In this document: piece after piece, positions 9,801-19,513 of the stretch
How positions within the stretch are numbered: the stretch's first letter is position 1
Layout: each line of letters opens with the position of its first letter
Source: Idiomarina fontislapidosi
Lineage (GTDB): Bacteria; Pseudomonadota; Gammaproteobacteria; Enterobacterales; Alteromonadaceae
Assembly (NCBI RefSeq): GCF_003226255.1
Contig: NZ_QJST01000012.1
Span: 21,830-85,829 of the forward strand
Direction of reading: 5' to 3'
DNA: 64,000 bases
Program-made: the position numbers and the translations under genes
The notes under the pieces: generated by a model
What the model saw: only the letters and a program-made list of their open reading frames with translations
What the model was told of the DNA's origin: nothing
The model's database searches: none

Positions 9801-10733
9801 ATGAACAAGCACTTTTTAACGGGTAATGAGCTTACCCAAACTCAACTCACACAGTTAATTGAAACTGCGATACAGCAAAAAGCAGCTCCGCAAAATTATA
9901 CCCAAAGTTTAGCGGGCAAGAGCATTGTAACCTTGTTTGAAAAACCCAGTCTTCGTACGCGGTTATCATTCGACGTTGGTATTCAACGTTTAGGTGGTCA
10001 CTGTGTGTACCTCGATGAGCAAAATGGACAGCTCGGTAAGCGCGAAACAATTGCTGACTACGCCAAAAACTTGTCGTGCTGGTGTGATGCCATCGTGGCG
10101 CGTGTCAATCAACATGAAACCTTACAAGAACTCGCCAAACATGCCTCGGTCCCGGTGATTAACAGTTTGTGCGATCAGTTTCATCCTTGCCAAGCTCTTG
10201 CCGACTGTCTGACGCTGGTAGAGACCTACGGAGAGGTCAGTGGTAAGCAGTTGAGCTACTGGGGGGACGGTAACAATGTGGCGCGTTCGTTAGCGCTTTA
10301 TGCCGCGTTGCTCGGTATGGATGTGACGTTGGTTACGCCACCTCACCATGGCTTAAGTGATGCAGATATTGAGCTGCTCAATAAAGCGGGGATCGGTTCA
10401 GTCAAGCAGATACATGATCCCAATGCGTGTCAACAGAGCGACATTGTCTACACCGATACGTGGGTTTCGATGGGGCAACAGCAAAGTCTTGATGACGTAA
10501 AGGCGACCTTTATGCCGTATCAAGTCAACGCATCCTTGATAAAGCGTTTGGGTGCCACCGCCGTGATGCATTGTCAGCCGGCTCACCGCGACTACGAAAT
10601 AACCTCTGAGGTAATGGATAGCGATTACTCACTGTGTTTGCAGCAAGCAGAAAACCGGCTTTTTGCGCAAAATGCCTTGTTGCATCTTCTATTAAATTCA
10701 AGTGCCACACTCACCCTACAACACGCGAGCTAA
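9801..10733 (+). CDS. argF: Ornithine carbamoyltransferase
   Basis: Carbamoylates ornithine to citrulline. The 310 residues contain the carbamoyl-phosphate loop FEKPSLRTR near residue 48, HPCQALAD near residue 129, the ornithine-binding loop DTWVSMG near residue 218, and the catalytic cysteine motif [12 protein letters not shown] near residue 255. The SMG loop argues for ornithine rather than acetylornithine as substrate. Two positions depart from the usual motifs: SLRTR instead of STRTR, and HCQP instead of HCLP. It is preceded by a 21-base gap after argB and followed closely by argG. Confidence 0.92.
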   Translation: MNKHFLTGNELTQTQLTQLIETAIQQKAAPQNYTQSLAGKSIVTLFEKPSLRTRLSFDVGIQRLGGHCVYLDEQNGQLGKRETIADYAKNLSCWCDAIVARVNQHETLQELAKHASVPVINSLCDQFHPCQALADCLTLVETYGEVSGKQLSYWGDGNNVARSLALYAALLGMDVTLVTPPHHGLSDADIELLNKAGIGSVKQIHDPNACQQSDIVYTDTWVSMGQQQSLDDVKATFMPYQVNASLIKRLGATAVMHCQPAHRDYEITSEVMDSDYSLCLQQAENRLFAQNALLHLLLNSSATLTLQHAS

Positions 10734-10743
10734 GGAGCGAGTA

Positions 10744-11946
10744 ATGAACAAAGTAGTATTGGCTTATTCAGGTGGTTTAGATACATCCGTCATCGTACCT
10801 TGGTTACGTGAAAATTATGGCTGCGAGGTGGTGGCGTTTGTCGCCGATGTAGGGCAGGGCGCTGAAGAACTCGAAGGGGTCGAGGCGAAAGCAAAAGCAT
10901 CGGGCGCAAGTGAGTGCCATATTGTCGACCTCAAAGATGAGTTCGCCGCAAACTATATTTACCCGAGCTTAAAAACCGGCGCAGTGTATGAGCAAAGTTA
11001 TCTGTTAGGTACGGCGATGGCTCGCCCTGTCATTGCTAAGGCTCAAGTTGAACTCGCGCGTAAAGTAAACGCGGATGCGCTGGCACATGGTTGTACCGGT
11101 AAAGGTAATGATCAGATTCGGTTTGAATCATGCTATGCGGCGTTGGCGCCGGATCTCACTGTGATAGCGCCTTGGCGTGAGTGGGACTTAAGTAGCCGCG
11201 AGAGCCTGTTAGATTATCTCGCTGAACGCAATATCCCATGCTCAGCTTCGCTGAAGAAAATTTACAGCCGAGATGCCAATGCATGGCATATATCGCATGA
11301 GGGTGGAGAGCTTGAAGATCCGTGGTGTGAACCCAGTGACGAAGTGTGGACGTTAACCTGTGCACCCGAACAAGCGCCTGACCGACCTGAATATGTGAAA
11401 GTAGGTATTGAACAGGGAGCGGTTGTCAGGGTAAACGGCGAGGCGCTTTCGCCGCTGCAGTGTTTAGCACAGTTGAATGCGCTTGGCGCGAAACACGGCA
11501 TTGGGCGCGTTGATATTGTCGAAAACCGTTTAGTGGGCATGAAAAGTCGCGGGTGTTATGAAACGCCTGGAGGCACCATTATGATGCATGCGCTGCGCGG
11601 TATCGATGAATTGGTGCTCGATAAAATGACGCGCTCATGGAAAACCCAGCTCAGCGAGCAATTTGCACAATTGCTATACGATGGGCGCTGGTTTACGCCT
11701 AACCAAGCATCCGTGTTGGCCGCAGCAGAGAGCCTGAGTCACGTTGCTACGGGTGAGGTGGTGATTAAGTTATATAAAGGTAACGTAACTGTCACGCAAA
11801 AATGTTCTCCTTATTCTCTTTACAGTGAGGCATTTGCCACGTTTGGTGCGGATAATGTTTATGACCAAAAGCATGCCGCTGGGTTTATTCGCCTTTACTC
11901 ATTGTCGAGCCGGATCCGTGCCTTAAAGCAAACGGATAACGTGTAG
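10744..11946 (+). CDS. argG: Argininosuccinate synthase
   Basis: ATP-dependent joining of citrulline and aspartate. I place the start at the ATG at 10744, preceded by AAGGAG, giving 400 residues beginning with the ATP pyrophosphatase loop [13 protein letters not shown], the conserved N-terminus of this family. An upstream in-frame ATG at 10702 would add 14 residues inside the end of argF and is unlikely. [14 protein letters not shown] near residue 115 and [12 protein letters not shown] near residue 265 are also characteristic. The short length is the non-enteric type; E. coli ArgG is about 447. It sits between argF and argH(A) in the operon. Confidence 0.96.
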   Translation: MNKVVLAYSGGLDTSVIVPWLRENYGCEVVAFVADVGQGAEELEGVEAKAKASGASECHIVDLKDEFAANYIYPSLKTGAVYEQSYLLGTAMARPVIAKAQVELARKVNADALAHGCTGKGNDQIRFESCYAALAPDLTVIAPWREWDLSSRESLLDYLAERNIPCSASLKKIYSRDANAWHISHEGGELEDPWCEPSDEVWTLTCAPEQAPDRPEYVKVGIEQGAVVRVNGEALSPLQCLAQLNALGAKHGIGRVDIVENRLVGMKSRGCYETPGGTIMMHALRGIDELVLDKMTRSWKTQLSEQFAQLLYDGRWFTPNQASVLAAAESLSHVATGEVVIKLYKGNVTVTQKCSPYSLYSEAFATFGADNVYDQKHAAGFIRLYSLSSRIRALKQTDNV

Positions 11947-11955
11947 GAGGCGATT

Positions 11956-13785
11956 ATGACCAATGGACTTTGGGGAGGCCGGTTTAGCGCGCCTCCTAGC
12001 CAAGCCTTTCAGCAGTTTAATGACTCCTTGCCATTTGACTGTGTCCTGCTTGAATTTGATATTCGGGGCAGTATTGCTTGGGCGCAATCATTGCAACACG
12101 TGGGTGTGTTAACGGCTGATGAATACAGCCATATTCAACACGCGCTACATGACATCTTGCAGCATTGGAGTGGTTGCTTAGGCGATGTCGCGGTTGCTGG
12201 TGATGAGGATATTCATGCGTTTATTGAGCGTCAACTGATTGAGCGTATTGGCGATCTCGGCAAAAAGCTACACACGGGACGAAGCCGTAATGACCAAGTG
12301 GCTACCGATATTCGACTGTGGTGTCGTGCGCAAGTTGAAACCCAGTGGCAGCGTCTCCAGCAACTCATTGCAGCGCTTGCCGACTTAGCTGAGCGCGAAG
12401 CAACCACGGTCATCCCTGGTTATACTCATTTACAAAGAGCGCAACCGGTGCTGTTTTCGCACTGGTGTTTAGCCTATGTTGAGATGTTTAAGCGCGACCA
12501 GGCGCGATTAAAAGATGCATTAACGCGCATTAATGTGTGCCCATTGGGAGCTGGCGCCCTGGCAGGCACGGCTTATCCCGTAGATAGAACCGACTTAGCA
12601 CATCGCTTAGGTTTCAGTGAACCCGCTACAAACAGTCTTGATGCGGTGTCGGATCGCGACTTTATTGTAGAGCTGTTATCGATCGCCTCGTTGTCAATGA
12701 TCCACCTATCTCGTATGGCAGAAGACCTTATTTTCTATGCGAGCGGTGAAGCGGGTTTCGTTGAATTAGCCGATGATGTGAGCAGTGGCTCTTCGCTGAT
12801 GCCACAGAAGAAAAACCCCGACGCATTGGAACTTATTCGTGGTAAGTCGGGACGTGTCGTGGGCGCGCACGTGGGCCTGCTGATGACGCTGAAAGCATTG
12901 CCGCTGGCCTATAACAAAGATATGCAAGAAGACAAAGAAGGTCTGTTTACAAGTTTCACACAGTGGGGCGCCTCTATCGATATCGCGCAACAGTGTGTCA
13001 ATGGACTGACTGTGAATCGACCACGTGCACTGCAGGCGGCACAAGGCGGCTATTCTAATGCCACTGAACTTGCCGACTACCTGGTGAGTAAGGGCGTGCC
13101 TTTTCGGCATGCTCATGAGGTGGTGGGCGAGTGTGTACAAATTGGACTGCAACAGCAAACGCCGTTAGAAGCTCTCCCATTGGCGACGTTGCAGAGCGTC
13201 CATTCGGCTATTGAAGACGACGTTTACGATTGGCTAAGCATTGATGCATTGCTTTCTAAACGCAACGCCTTGGGTGGCACCAGTGTTGAACAAACGCAAT
13301 CTGCACTGAAAATGCTGCAACAAGAGCTTCGTATTGTTGTACGTGATGCAACACTTGATGATATCGACGCAATCGTAGGACTCGTTGGACACTGGGCCGG
13401 GGCTGGCGAAAACTTGCCGCGAGCGAAAGACGATATCGTGCACTCGATTAACGAGTTCGCTGTTACCGAAGTGGATGGACAAGTCACGGGGTGTGCCTCA
13501 CTCTACATCTATACAACAGGTTTAGCTGAAATTCGGTCGTTAGGTGTGAACCCTAAAAGCCAAGTGCGTGGGCAAGGGCGCATGCTGGTGAAGCATTTAT
13601 GTCATAAAGCACGACAGATCCGTTTAAAGCGTGTAATCGTTTTAACACGTGTCCCAGATTTCTTTAAGCAGCAAGGCTTTAGTGTGTGTGAAAAAGCACA
13701 ATTGCCAGAGAAAGTCATGAAAGACTGTGAGCTGTGTCCTAAAAAGCATTGTTGTGACGAAATCGCCATGGAGTATGGGCTGTAG
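11956..13785 (+). CDS. argH: Fused argininosuccinate lyase / N-acetylglutamate synthase ArgH(A)
   Basis: A two-domain enzyme of 609 residues. Residues 1 to about 455 are argininosuccinate lyase: [11 protein letters not shown] at the start, [13 protein letters not shown] near residue 105, and the fumarase-family signature [14 protein letters not shown] near residue 275 with the catalytic serine. Residues from about 459 are a GNAT acetyltransferase with [16 protein letters not shown] as the acetyl-CoA loop and a C-terminal cysteine cluster ([13 protein letters not shown]) typical of short ArgA-type synthases. This fusion is established in marine gammaproteobacteria such as Moritella and Alteromonas relatives. 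It supplies the first pathway enzyme, since no separate argA is seen here. GAGGCGATT precedes the ATG. Confidence 0.95.
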   Translation: MTNGLWGGRFSAPPSQAFQQFNDSLPFDCVLLEFDIRGSIAWAQSLQHVGVLTADEYSHIQHALHDILQHWSGCLGDVAVAGDEDIHAFIERQLIERIGDLGKKLHTGRSRNDQVATDIRLWCRAQVETQWQRLQQLIAALADLAEREATTVIPGYTHLQRAQPVLFSHWCLAYVEMFKRDQARLKDALTRINVCPLGAGALAGTAYPVDRTDLAHRLGFSEPATNSLDAVSDRDFIVELLSIASLSMIHLSRMAEDLIFYASGEAGFVELADDVSSGSSLMPQKKNPDALELIRGKSGRVVGAHVGLLMTLKALPLAYNKDMQEDKEGLFTSFTQWGASIDIAQQCVNGLTVNRPRALQAAQGGYSNATELADYLVSKGVPFRHAHEVVGECVQIGLQQQTPLEALPLATLQSVHSAIEDDVYDWLSIDALLSKRNALGGTSVEQTQSALKMLQQELRIVVRDATLDDIDAIVGLVGHWAGAGENLPRAKDDIVHSINEFAVTEVDGQVTGCASLYIYTTGLAEIRSLGVNPKSQVRGQGRMLVKHLCHKARQIRLKRVIVLTRVPDFFKQQGFSVCEKAQLPEKVMKDCELCPKKHCCDEIAMEYGL

Positions 13786-13795
13786 AGCAGCCCAT
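13775..13795 (+). terminator. Weak stem-loop at the end of the arg operon
   Basis: An 8-bp perfect stem (ATGGGCTG with CAGCCCAT, five-base loop) spans the argH stop codon. There is no T-run after it, so it is only a possible terminator or mRNA 3'-end stabiliser. Confidence 0.3.
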
Positions 13796-13858
13796 CGACT
13801 TCACCCGCTACGTTTCAGTTGGGTTACTCTATTATGAAGATTTGATGACAGTTCGTGT

Positions 13859-13892
13859 TTGTCACAAATTTGTCACGCTTGCTCTCTAACAT
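13859..13892 (+). promoter_or_regulatory. Pho box and -10 element upstream of the lipoprotein/TBDR genes
   Basis: Two identical 7-base direct repeats, TTGTCAC and TTGTCAC, separated by AAAT, occupy 13859-13876. This is the architecture of a PhoB box (CTGTCAT, N4, CTGTCAT). Ten bases downstream is TAACAT (13887-13892), a plausible -10, which is the spacing at PhoB-activated promoters that lack a -35. The resulting leader to the ATG at 13941 is about 40 bases. There is no good -35 hexamer, as expected for activator dependence. Confidence 0.75.
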
Positions 13893-13940
13893 TCTCCTCG
13901 ACTTTTAACCTATGGATAACATCCAAGTCGGGAGAACCCA

Positions 13941-16703
13941 ATGAATCTGAATTCTTTGTTCAAAGCATCTGCAATCGCAGCAGCCTTAGCGCTTGCTGGT
14001 TGTGGCGGCGACATCAACATCAACTCAGGCGCTGACGTAGAGCAGCCAGACAACGGCAACGGCGGCGACAATGGTGGCGATAACGGCGGCGACAACGGCG
14101 CTGACTTGCCGGGCACTACAAGCGGCTCACTTTCGTTAGCAGCGTCGGAAGCGCTGGGCGAAGAAGTACAAGTTCAAGTAATCTCTGGTCGTATCACAGC
14201 TGACACCACGTTGGTTAACAGCTTAGATGACGGCACTACTGTTATGTACGCTATCGATGGACCTACTTTCGTTGGTGGCGATAACACCGACTCAGCAACA
14301 CTGACTATCGAGCCAGGTACAGTAGTATTTGGTCGTCAAGGTAACGACTACCTTGTCATCAGCCGTGGCTCACAAATCATGGCAGACGGTACTGCCGAAG
14401 CGCCAATCATCATGACTTCATCACAAGACGTTTTGGGTGAAGAGACTGGCGCAGGCCAATGGGGTGGTTTGGTTATCTTAGGTAACGCATCAAGCAACAA
14501 GTGCCCTGCAGACGGCTCTGATTGTGCATTGCAAGTTGAGGGTGCTGAAGAAGGCGCAGTATTCGGCGGAACTCAAGACGACGATAACTCTGGTACGCTT
14601 CGTTATTTCGTTGTTAAGCACGCTGGTTTCGAAATCGCACCTGATAACGAATTAAACGGTATCACTTTTGGTGGCGTAGGTTCAGGCACGACTGTTGACT
14701 ACTTACAAGTTCACGGTAACGCGGACGACGGTATCGAAATGTTCGGTGGTACGGTTAACTTCAAGCACGTTGTATTAACCAGCATGCAAGATGACAGCAT
14801 CGACTGGGATAACGGCTATCGCGGTAAGATGCAATACGTTTACGTTGAGCAAGATCCAAACGGTGGCGACGCTAACCGTGGTATCGAAGCAGATAACGAC
14901 GGCAGCGATCCGGCTGCAACCCCAATGTCTAACCCAACGATTGCTAACCTGACTATCATCGGTAATAACTTCCAAGGTGAAGATTCATCTGAAGGTATCT
15001 ACCTACGTGAAGGTACTGGCGCGCAATTGTACAACGTTGTTGTAACCGGTCCATCTGAAATGGGCGAGTGTTTAGAAATCGAAGGCAGCCCGCAATCACA
15101 AGCTAATCTCGGCGATGGCACTATCACCATGGAAAACTCTTTCATGGCGTGTAACAACGGCGAAAACTTCAAGTTTGGTGCCAACGACGTAGACCTTGAA
15201 GACTGGTTCCTTAACCAGCAAGAAGCTAACGAAGTAAGCACTTCAATTATGCTAGGTGCGAACGGTCAGCCAATGGCTAACTCACCGCTATTAGGTGCAG
15301 GTCAAGACGTTGCGAATACCGTTGACGGTAGCTTCTTCGAATCAGTTGATTTTGTGGGTGCAGTACCGGGTGACAGTGATTGGCGTCAAGGTTGGGCATT
15401 TGGTTTCGGCGGCGGTGAAGTCACTGCGGGCGGTTCAGAAGCACCTGTAGCAGGTTGCCCAGCGGGTACTGAAGCAATTACTCCAGTTGACGGCTCAACC
15501 ACAACGTGTGAGTTAGAAGGTGCTTACACTAGCGACTTGACCTTAACAGCTGGCAACATCTACGCGTTAAGCGGTCCAGTATTCATGGGTGGCGACAATG
15601 CTGACTCTATGACGCTGACTATCGAGCCAGGTGTGACGCTTTACGGCCGTACTGGTGGTGATTACTTAGTGATTAGCCGTGGTTCTGACATCATGGCAGA
15701 AGGTACTGCAGAAGAACCTATCACTTTAACTTCAGCAGCTTATGTTGAAACGGGCGAAGGTCAGCCTGGTCAGTGGGGTGGTTTGGTTATCTTGGGTAAC
15801 GCACCAAGCAACAAATGTCCATCTGACGGTTCTGACTGCGCATTGCAAGTTGAAGGTGCAGCAGAAGGCGCTGTATTCGGTGGTACAGACTCAGCTGATA
15901 ACTCAGGTACGTTGCGCTATGTTCGCGTAATGAACGGCGGTTTCGAAATCGCACCTGATAACGAATTGAACGGTATCACCTTTGGTGGTGTTGGTTCTGC
16001 AACAACAGTTGAGTACTTGCAAGTTCACAACAACTCAGACGACGGCATCGAAATGTTCGGTGGTGCAGTTAACTTCAAGTATGTTGTGTTAACTAACATG
16101 CAAGACGACAGCATTGACTGGGATAACGGTTATCAAGGTAAATTGCAGTATGTATTGGTTCGCCAGAACCCAGACAACTCTGATGCAAACCGTGGTATCG
16201 AAGCAGATAACGACGGTAGCAACCCAGCTGCAACGCCAATGTCTAACCCAACGATTGCTAACTTGACTATTATTGGTAACACGTTCGAAGGTGAAGACTC
16301 TTCTGAAGGTATCTACCTACGTGAAGGTACTCAGGCTACTTTCTACAACACTATCGTTTCAGGTCCTGCAGGCATGGGCGAGTGTTTGGAAGTTGAGAGC
16401 AACCCAGTGAGCCAGCAGCACTTGCAAGACGGTGGCATCGCGATGACTCACTCAGTTATGGCATGTGACAACGGCGAGAACTTCAAGTTCGGTGCGGGTG
16501 ATGTTGACTTGGAAACTTGGTTCACCGGTCAAGAAGGCAACAGCATTGTTGCAGCAGCTGATGCACTTAACGGTATCTTCAGCATCTCTGACGCAACTGC
16601 AGCAGACCTCAGCGGCGATACATTCTTCGATAACGCATCATTCGTAGGTGCAGTTGAAGAAGGTAACGACTGGACTGCAGGTTGGACTGTAGGATTAGAG
16701 TAA
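13941..16703 (+). CDS. Large surface lipoprotein made of two tandem beta-helix-like units
   Basis: A 920-residue secreted protein of unrecognised specific function. Residues 1-21 are a lipoprotein signal peptide with lipobox LALAGC and a glycine at +2, so the outer membrane is the likely destination. A Gly/Asp/Asn-rich linker of repeated DNGG follows at about 36-54. The rest is two copies of a unit of about 400 residues, the first from about residue 110 and the second from about 548 (offset 438). Shared landmarks include GGDN, TLTIEPG, DYLVISRGS, GQWGGLVILGNA, FEIAPDNELNGITFGGVGS, DDSIDWDNGY, DSSEGIYLREGT and a few conserved cysteines (NKCP, SDCALQVEG, MGECLE). The short repeating hydrophobic strands suggest a right-handed parallel beta-helix. 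A Pho box precedes it and a TBDR gene follows. Confidence 0.8.
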   Translation: MNLNSLFKASAIAAALALAGCGGDININSGADVEQPDNGNGGDNGGDNGGDNGADLPGTTSGSLSLAASEALGEEVQVQVISGRITADTTLVNSLDDGTTVMYAIDGPTFVGGDNTDSATLTIEPGTVVFGRQGNDYLVISRGSQIMADGTAEAPIIMTSSQDVLGEETGAGQWGGLVILGNASSNKCPADGSDCALQVEGAEEGAVFGGTQDDDNSGTLRYFVVKHAGFEIAPDNELNGITFGGVGSGTTVDYLQVHGNADDGIEMFGGTVNFKHVVLTSMQDDSIDWDNGYRGKMQYVYVEQDPNGGDANRGIEADNDGSDPAATPMSNPTIANLTIIGNNFQGEDSSEGIYLREGTGAQLYNVVVTGPSEMGECLEIEGSPQSQANLGDGTITMENSFMACNNGENFKFGANDVDLEDWFLNQQEANEVSTSIMLGANGQPMANSPLLGAGQDVANTVDGSFFESVDFVGAVPGDSDWRQGWAFGFGGGEVTAGGSEAPVAGCPAGTEAITPVDGSTTTCELEGAYTSDLTLTAGNIYALSGPVFMGGDNADSMTLTIEPGVTLYGRTGGDYLVISRGSDIMAEGTAEEPITLTSAAYVETGEGQPGQWGGLVILGNAPSNKCPSDGSDCALQVEGAAEGAVFGGTDSADNSGTLRYVRVMNGGFEIAPDNELNGITFGGVGSATTVEYLQVHNNSDDGIEMFGGAVNFKYVVLTNMQDDSIDWDNGYQGKLQYVLVRQNPDNSDANRGIEADNDGSNPAATPMSNPTIANLTIIGNTFEGEDSSEGIYLREGTQATFYNTIVSGPAGMGECLEVESNPVSQQHLQDGGIAMTHSVMACDNGENFKFGAGDVDLETWFTGQEGNSIVAAADALNGIFSISDATAADLSGDTFFDNASFVGAVEEGNDWTAGWTVGLE

Positions 16704-16732
16704 CCCCTTAAACAGCACATCGTGCTCTTTAA

Positions 16733-16767
16733 AAGCCGTGAGGTGTTCTTCGGGACACCTCCGGCTT
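16733..16767 (+). other. Intercistronic stem-loop between the lipoprotein and TBDR genes
   Basis: AAGCCG pairs with CGGCTT and, inside it, GAGGTGTTC with GGACACCTC around a TTCG tetraloop, with one bulged T. There is no T-run, so it looks like an mRNA-stabilising or differential-expression hairpin rather than a full terminator. Confidence 0.6.
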
Positions 16768-16794
16768 CCATAGTAACAAGAGGTAACTAATATC

Positions 16795-19461
16795 ATGCGT
16801 GCCAACCGATTCCCTCTGGCAAATATTTCTCTCGCAGTGCTTGCGTGTTTAGCAACACCTGCGGCTCTCGCTTGGCAAGATGCTGAGCAAACTGAAACTG
16901 AAACAGAGCAACAAGCCAGCAATCCTGAACAAGTCATCGAGGAAGTGGTCACCACGGGCACTCGTTTGCAAGGTAGCGCGGCCGCCGTTGTTCAAGAACG
17001 TAAAGAGCAGGCGTTCGTTGCTGATATCATGGGTGCAGATCAAATCTCGCGTACCGGTGACTCGGACGCTGCAGCTGCATTACGCCGTATCACTGGCTTA
17101 ACGCTGGTTGATGGCAAGTTTATCTATGTACGTGGTTTGGGTGAGCGTTATTCAAGTACTCAGTTGAACGGTATGTCGGTACCGAGTCCTGACCCAACAC
17201 GTGCTGTTATTCCACTGGATTTATTCCCTGCTGATATCATTTCAAGCTTGGCAGTTCAGAAGTCTTATTCGGCATCAATGCCTGCCAATTTTGGTGGTGG
17301 TAACGTTGATATCCGTTTGAAGTCGGCACCTTCAGAAGAAGTGTTTAACGCCTCGGTTAAAGTGGGTGGCAACTCTGAGAATTTTGATGACGCCTACTGG
17401 TATGACGGTGGAAGTAGCTGGAAAGGTAAAGATGACGGCACTCGTGCAGCACCGCAAGTGTTGCAGAACTTGTGGGGACAACGCACGTTTCTTGATGAAA
17501 TTAGCATCGAGGAAAACCGCGACGTCGCTTTAGCGCTTAACCGTGACTATGACCCAACGTTACAGTCAATCGATCCAGACTATGGCATCGACTTGACCTA
17601 CGGTAACCGCTACGATTTGACTGACAAATGGGCGGTAGGCTTTTTAGCGACCGCTGCATACGATAATGAATGGGAAGTGTCTGAGCAGTTTTTGGGTGAA
17701 AACTTCCGTTTGAACCCCGACGATACATACACTTTGGTTCGTGGCTGGGATGACGTTGAATCAACCGAACACCAAGTGACATGGTCGGGTATGTTTACCT
17801 TTGGCTTAAACTACGGCGCTAACCATAAAGTTGATTTCAGTCACGTTATTTTAAACGATACCGAAGATCGCCTGCGTGAGAAGTTGGGTAATAACAACAA
17901 CATCAACTTTGGTTCAAACCAGCGTATTCGCGAGTTTGATGTGAACTACCAAGAGCGTCGCATGGTGGCAAACCAAATTAAGGGTATGCACACCTTCACC
18001 GACTGGAACTTCTTGGGTGTTGATTGGAAATACTCAAAATCTCGTTCTAGCCGTTACGCACCAGGCAACTTAGAAACGCGCTTCATTATCACGGACCGTA
18101 ATGAAGATGGCGTATTCGATCGTGAAGGCGAGAGTAACTTAACTAACGCGACAACCGCCGCGCGTTACTCATTCCAAGACCTTAATGACGAAGTTGAAAA
18201 CTGGGGTGGTAATGTGACCCTGCCTATCATGCTTGATGATTGGGATATCACATTGAAAGCGGGCGCAGATTTCGTACAGAAAACGCGTTATGCGACTAAC
18301 CGTCGTTTTGACATCAATACCCGTGCGTTCTCAGACTCAAGCGTTTTGAATGGCTATCAGTTAGGCGAAATACTTAATGATGACCTCATCGCGAATACGG
18401 AGCTGAGTTTCACGCCTATCTTAAACGACACCACTGTTGCGGGCGATGATTACATCTCTGCACAGACGATTGATGCCTACTATTTTGAAGGCGACGTGTT
18501 CTTGAAAGATGAGTGGCGTATCACCGCGGGTGTGCGTTGGGAAGATTTCCGTCAAGTAGTCGTACCTTTGGTACCCACTAACGGTCAAATTGATTTACCA
18601 ACGAATCCAACGACGGATGATTTAGCTGACTTAGCGTTCCAAGAAGATGACTTCTATCCATCACTGGCGCTGACTTACTTCTTAACTGACGAACAGCAGT
18701 TGCGTTTTAGTTACGGACAAACGGTCGTACGTCCTGACTTACGTGAAGTTTCAAGCTCGACGTACTTGGATCCGCTGACTCTGTTCCCAGTAGGCGGTAC
18801 GCCAGGTCTACGTACAACGTCTATTAAGAACTATGATGCACGTTGGGAATGGTACCAAGAAAACGGCGATACCTTGTCACTGGGTATGTTCTACAAAGAC
18901 ATGACCGACCCGATTGAATCGGTTCAGTCACCTGGGCAGGATGGTCCGCCATTGGTGCGTATCGCGAACGCGGAAACGGGTGAAGTCTACGGTGTCGAGA
19001 TGGAGTGGTTGAAGTCAATCAGCAACAACTTCTTCGCATCAGGTAACGTTACGTTGAGTGATTCAGAAATTCAGCTGAATACTCAGAACATCGTGGAACA
19101 AACCGGTGTTTCGACCTCGATTACTAATACTGAGCGTCGTTTGACAGGTCACTCAAAATGGGTCGTGAACAGCCAGCTAGGCTTTGACTCTGACAATGGT
19201 AAGCACTCTGCCTCGTTGGTTTACAACGTATTTGGTGAGCGCATTATCATTCCAGGTATCGATGGCCGTGGTGACTCATTCGAGCAACCGTTCCATAGTT
19301 TAGATGCGGTTTACAGCTACTACCCAGACTTTAATTCTCAGATCACGGTTAAGGTGCAAAACATCTTAAACCAAGATAAAGAGATTGAGTTTGATGATAC
19401 CTTGCTTCGTTCAGAAACACGTGGTGTTAGCTTCTCGTTAACCTACAAACGTGAATTCTAA
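16795..19461 (+). CDS. TonB-dependent outer-membrane receptor
   Basis: An 888-residue receptor for energised uptake across the outer membrane. It has a Sec signal peptide (about 1-26, ending ALAW), a TonB-box-like segment EEVVTTGTRL near residue 47, a plug domain with ALRRITGLTLVDGKFIYVRGLGERYSS-type sequence near residues 95-125, and a long beta-barrel rich in alternating aromatic strands ending in an aromatic residue (final residues KREF). The substrate cannot be read from the sequence. The gene is 91 bases after the lipoprotein gene with a hairpin between and no separate strong promoter, so the two probably share the Pho-box promoter. A ribosome site AAGAGG precedes the ATG, and a strong terminator follows the gene. 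Confidence 0.9.
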   Translation: MRANRFPLANISLAVLACLATPAALAWQDAEQTETETEQQASNPEQVIEEVVTTGTRLQGSAAAVVQERKEQAFVADIMGADQISRTGDSDAAAALRRITGLTLVDGKFIYVRGLGERYSSTQLNGMSVPSPDPTRAVIPLDLFPADIISSLAVQKSYSASMPANFGGGNVDIRLKSAPSEEVFNASVKVGGNSENFDDAYWYDGGSSWKGKDDGTRAAPQVLQNLWGQRTFLDEISIEENRDVALALNRDYDPTLQSIDPDYGIDLTYGNRYDLTDKWAVGFLATAAYDNEWEVSEQFLGENFRLNPDDTYTLVRGWDDVESTEHQVTWSGMFTFGLNYGANHKVDFSHVILNDTEDRLREKLGNNNNINFGSNQRIREFDVNYQERRMVANQIKGMHTFTDWNFLGVDWKYSKSRSSRYAPGNLETRFIITDRNEDGVFDREGESNLTNATTAARYSFQDLNDEVENWGGNVTLPIMLDDWDITLKAGADFVQKTRYATNRRFDINTRAFSDSSVLNGYQLGEILNDDLIANTELSFTPILNDTTVAGDDYISAQTIDAYYFEGDVFLKDEWRITAGVRWEDFRQVVVPLVPTNGQIDLPTNPTTDDLADLAFQEDDFYPSLALTYFLTDEQQLRFSYGQTVVRPDLREVSSSTYLDPLTLFPVGGTPGLRTTSIKNYDARWEWYQENGDTLSLGMFYKDMTDPIESVQSPGQDGPPLVRIANAETGEVYGVEMEWLKSISNNFFASGNVTLSDSEIQLNTQNIVEQTGVSTSITNTERRLTGHSKWVVNSQLGFDSDNGKHSASLVYNVFGERIIIPGIDGRGDSFEQPFHSLDAVYSYYPDFNSQITVKVQNILNQDKEIEFDDTLLRSETRGVSFSLTYKREF

Positions 19462-19480
19462 ATAAGCCGAGGCTCTTGAT

Positions 19481-19513
19481 AAAAAGCGATGCTAACTAGC
19501 ATCGCTTTTTTTT
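19481..19513. terminator. Bidirectional terminator between TBDR and mscS genes
   Basis: A perfect stem of 13-14 bp (AAAAAGCGATGCTA with its complement, loop of 2-4 bases) is flanked by A-run and T-run, so it can terminate transcription in both directions. On the minus side it includes the stop codon of the mscS-family gene at 19492. Confidence 0.9.

Noticed and set aside
12766..13158. A 130-codon minus-strand ORF inside argH
   Set aside because: It is a shadow of the lyase coding sequence with no start signal or homology that I recognise.
14047..14102. Short tandem repeat resembling a CRISPR or satellite array
   Set aside because: It encodes the Gly/Asp/Asn linker of the lipoprotein in frame; there are no spacers.
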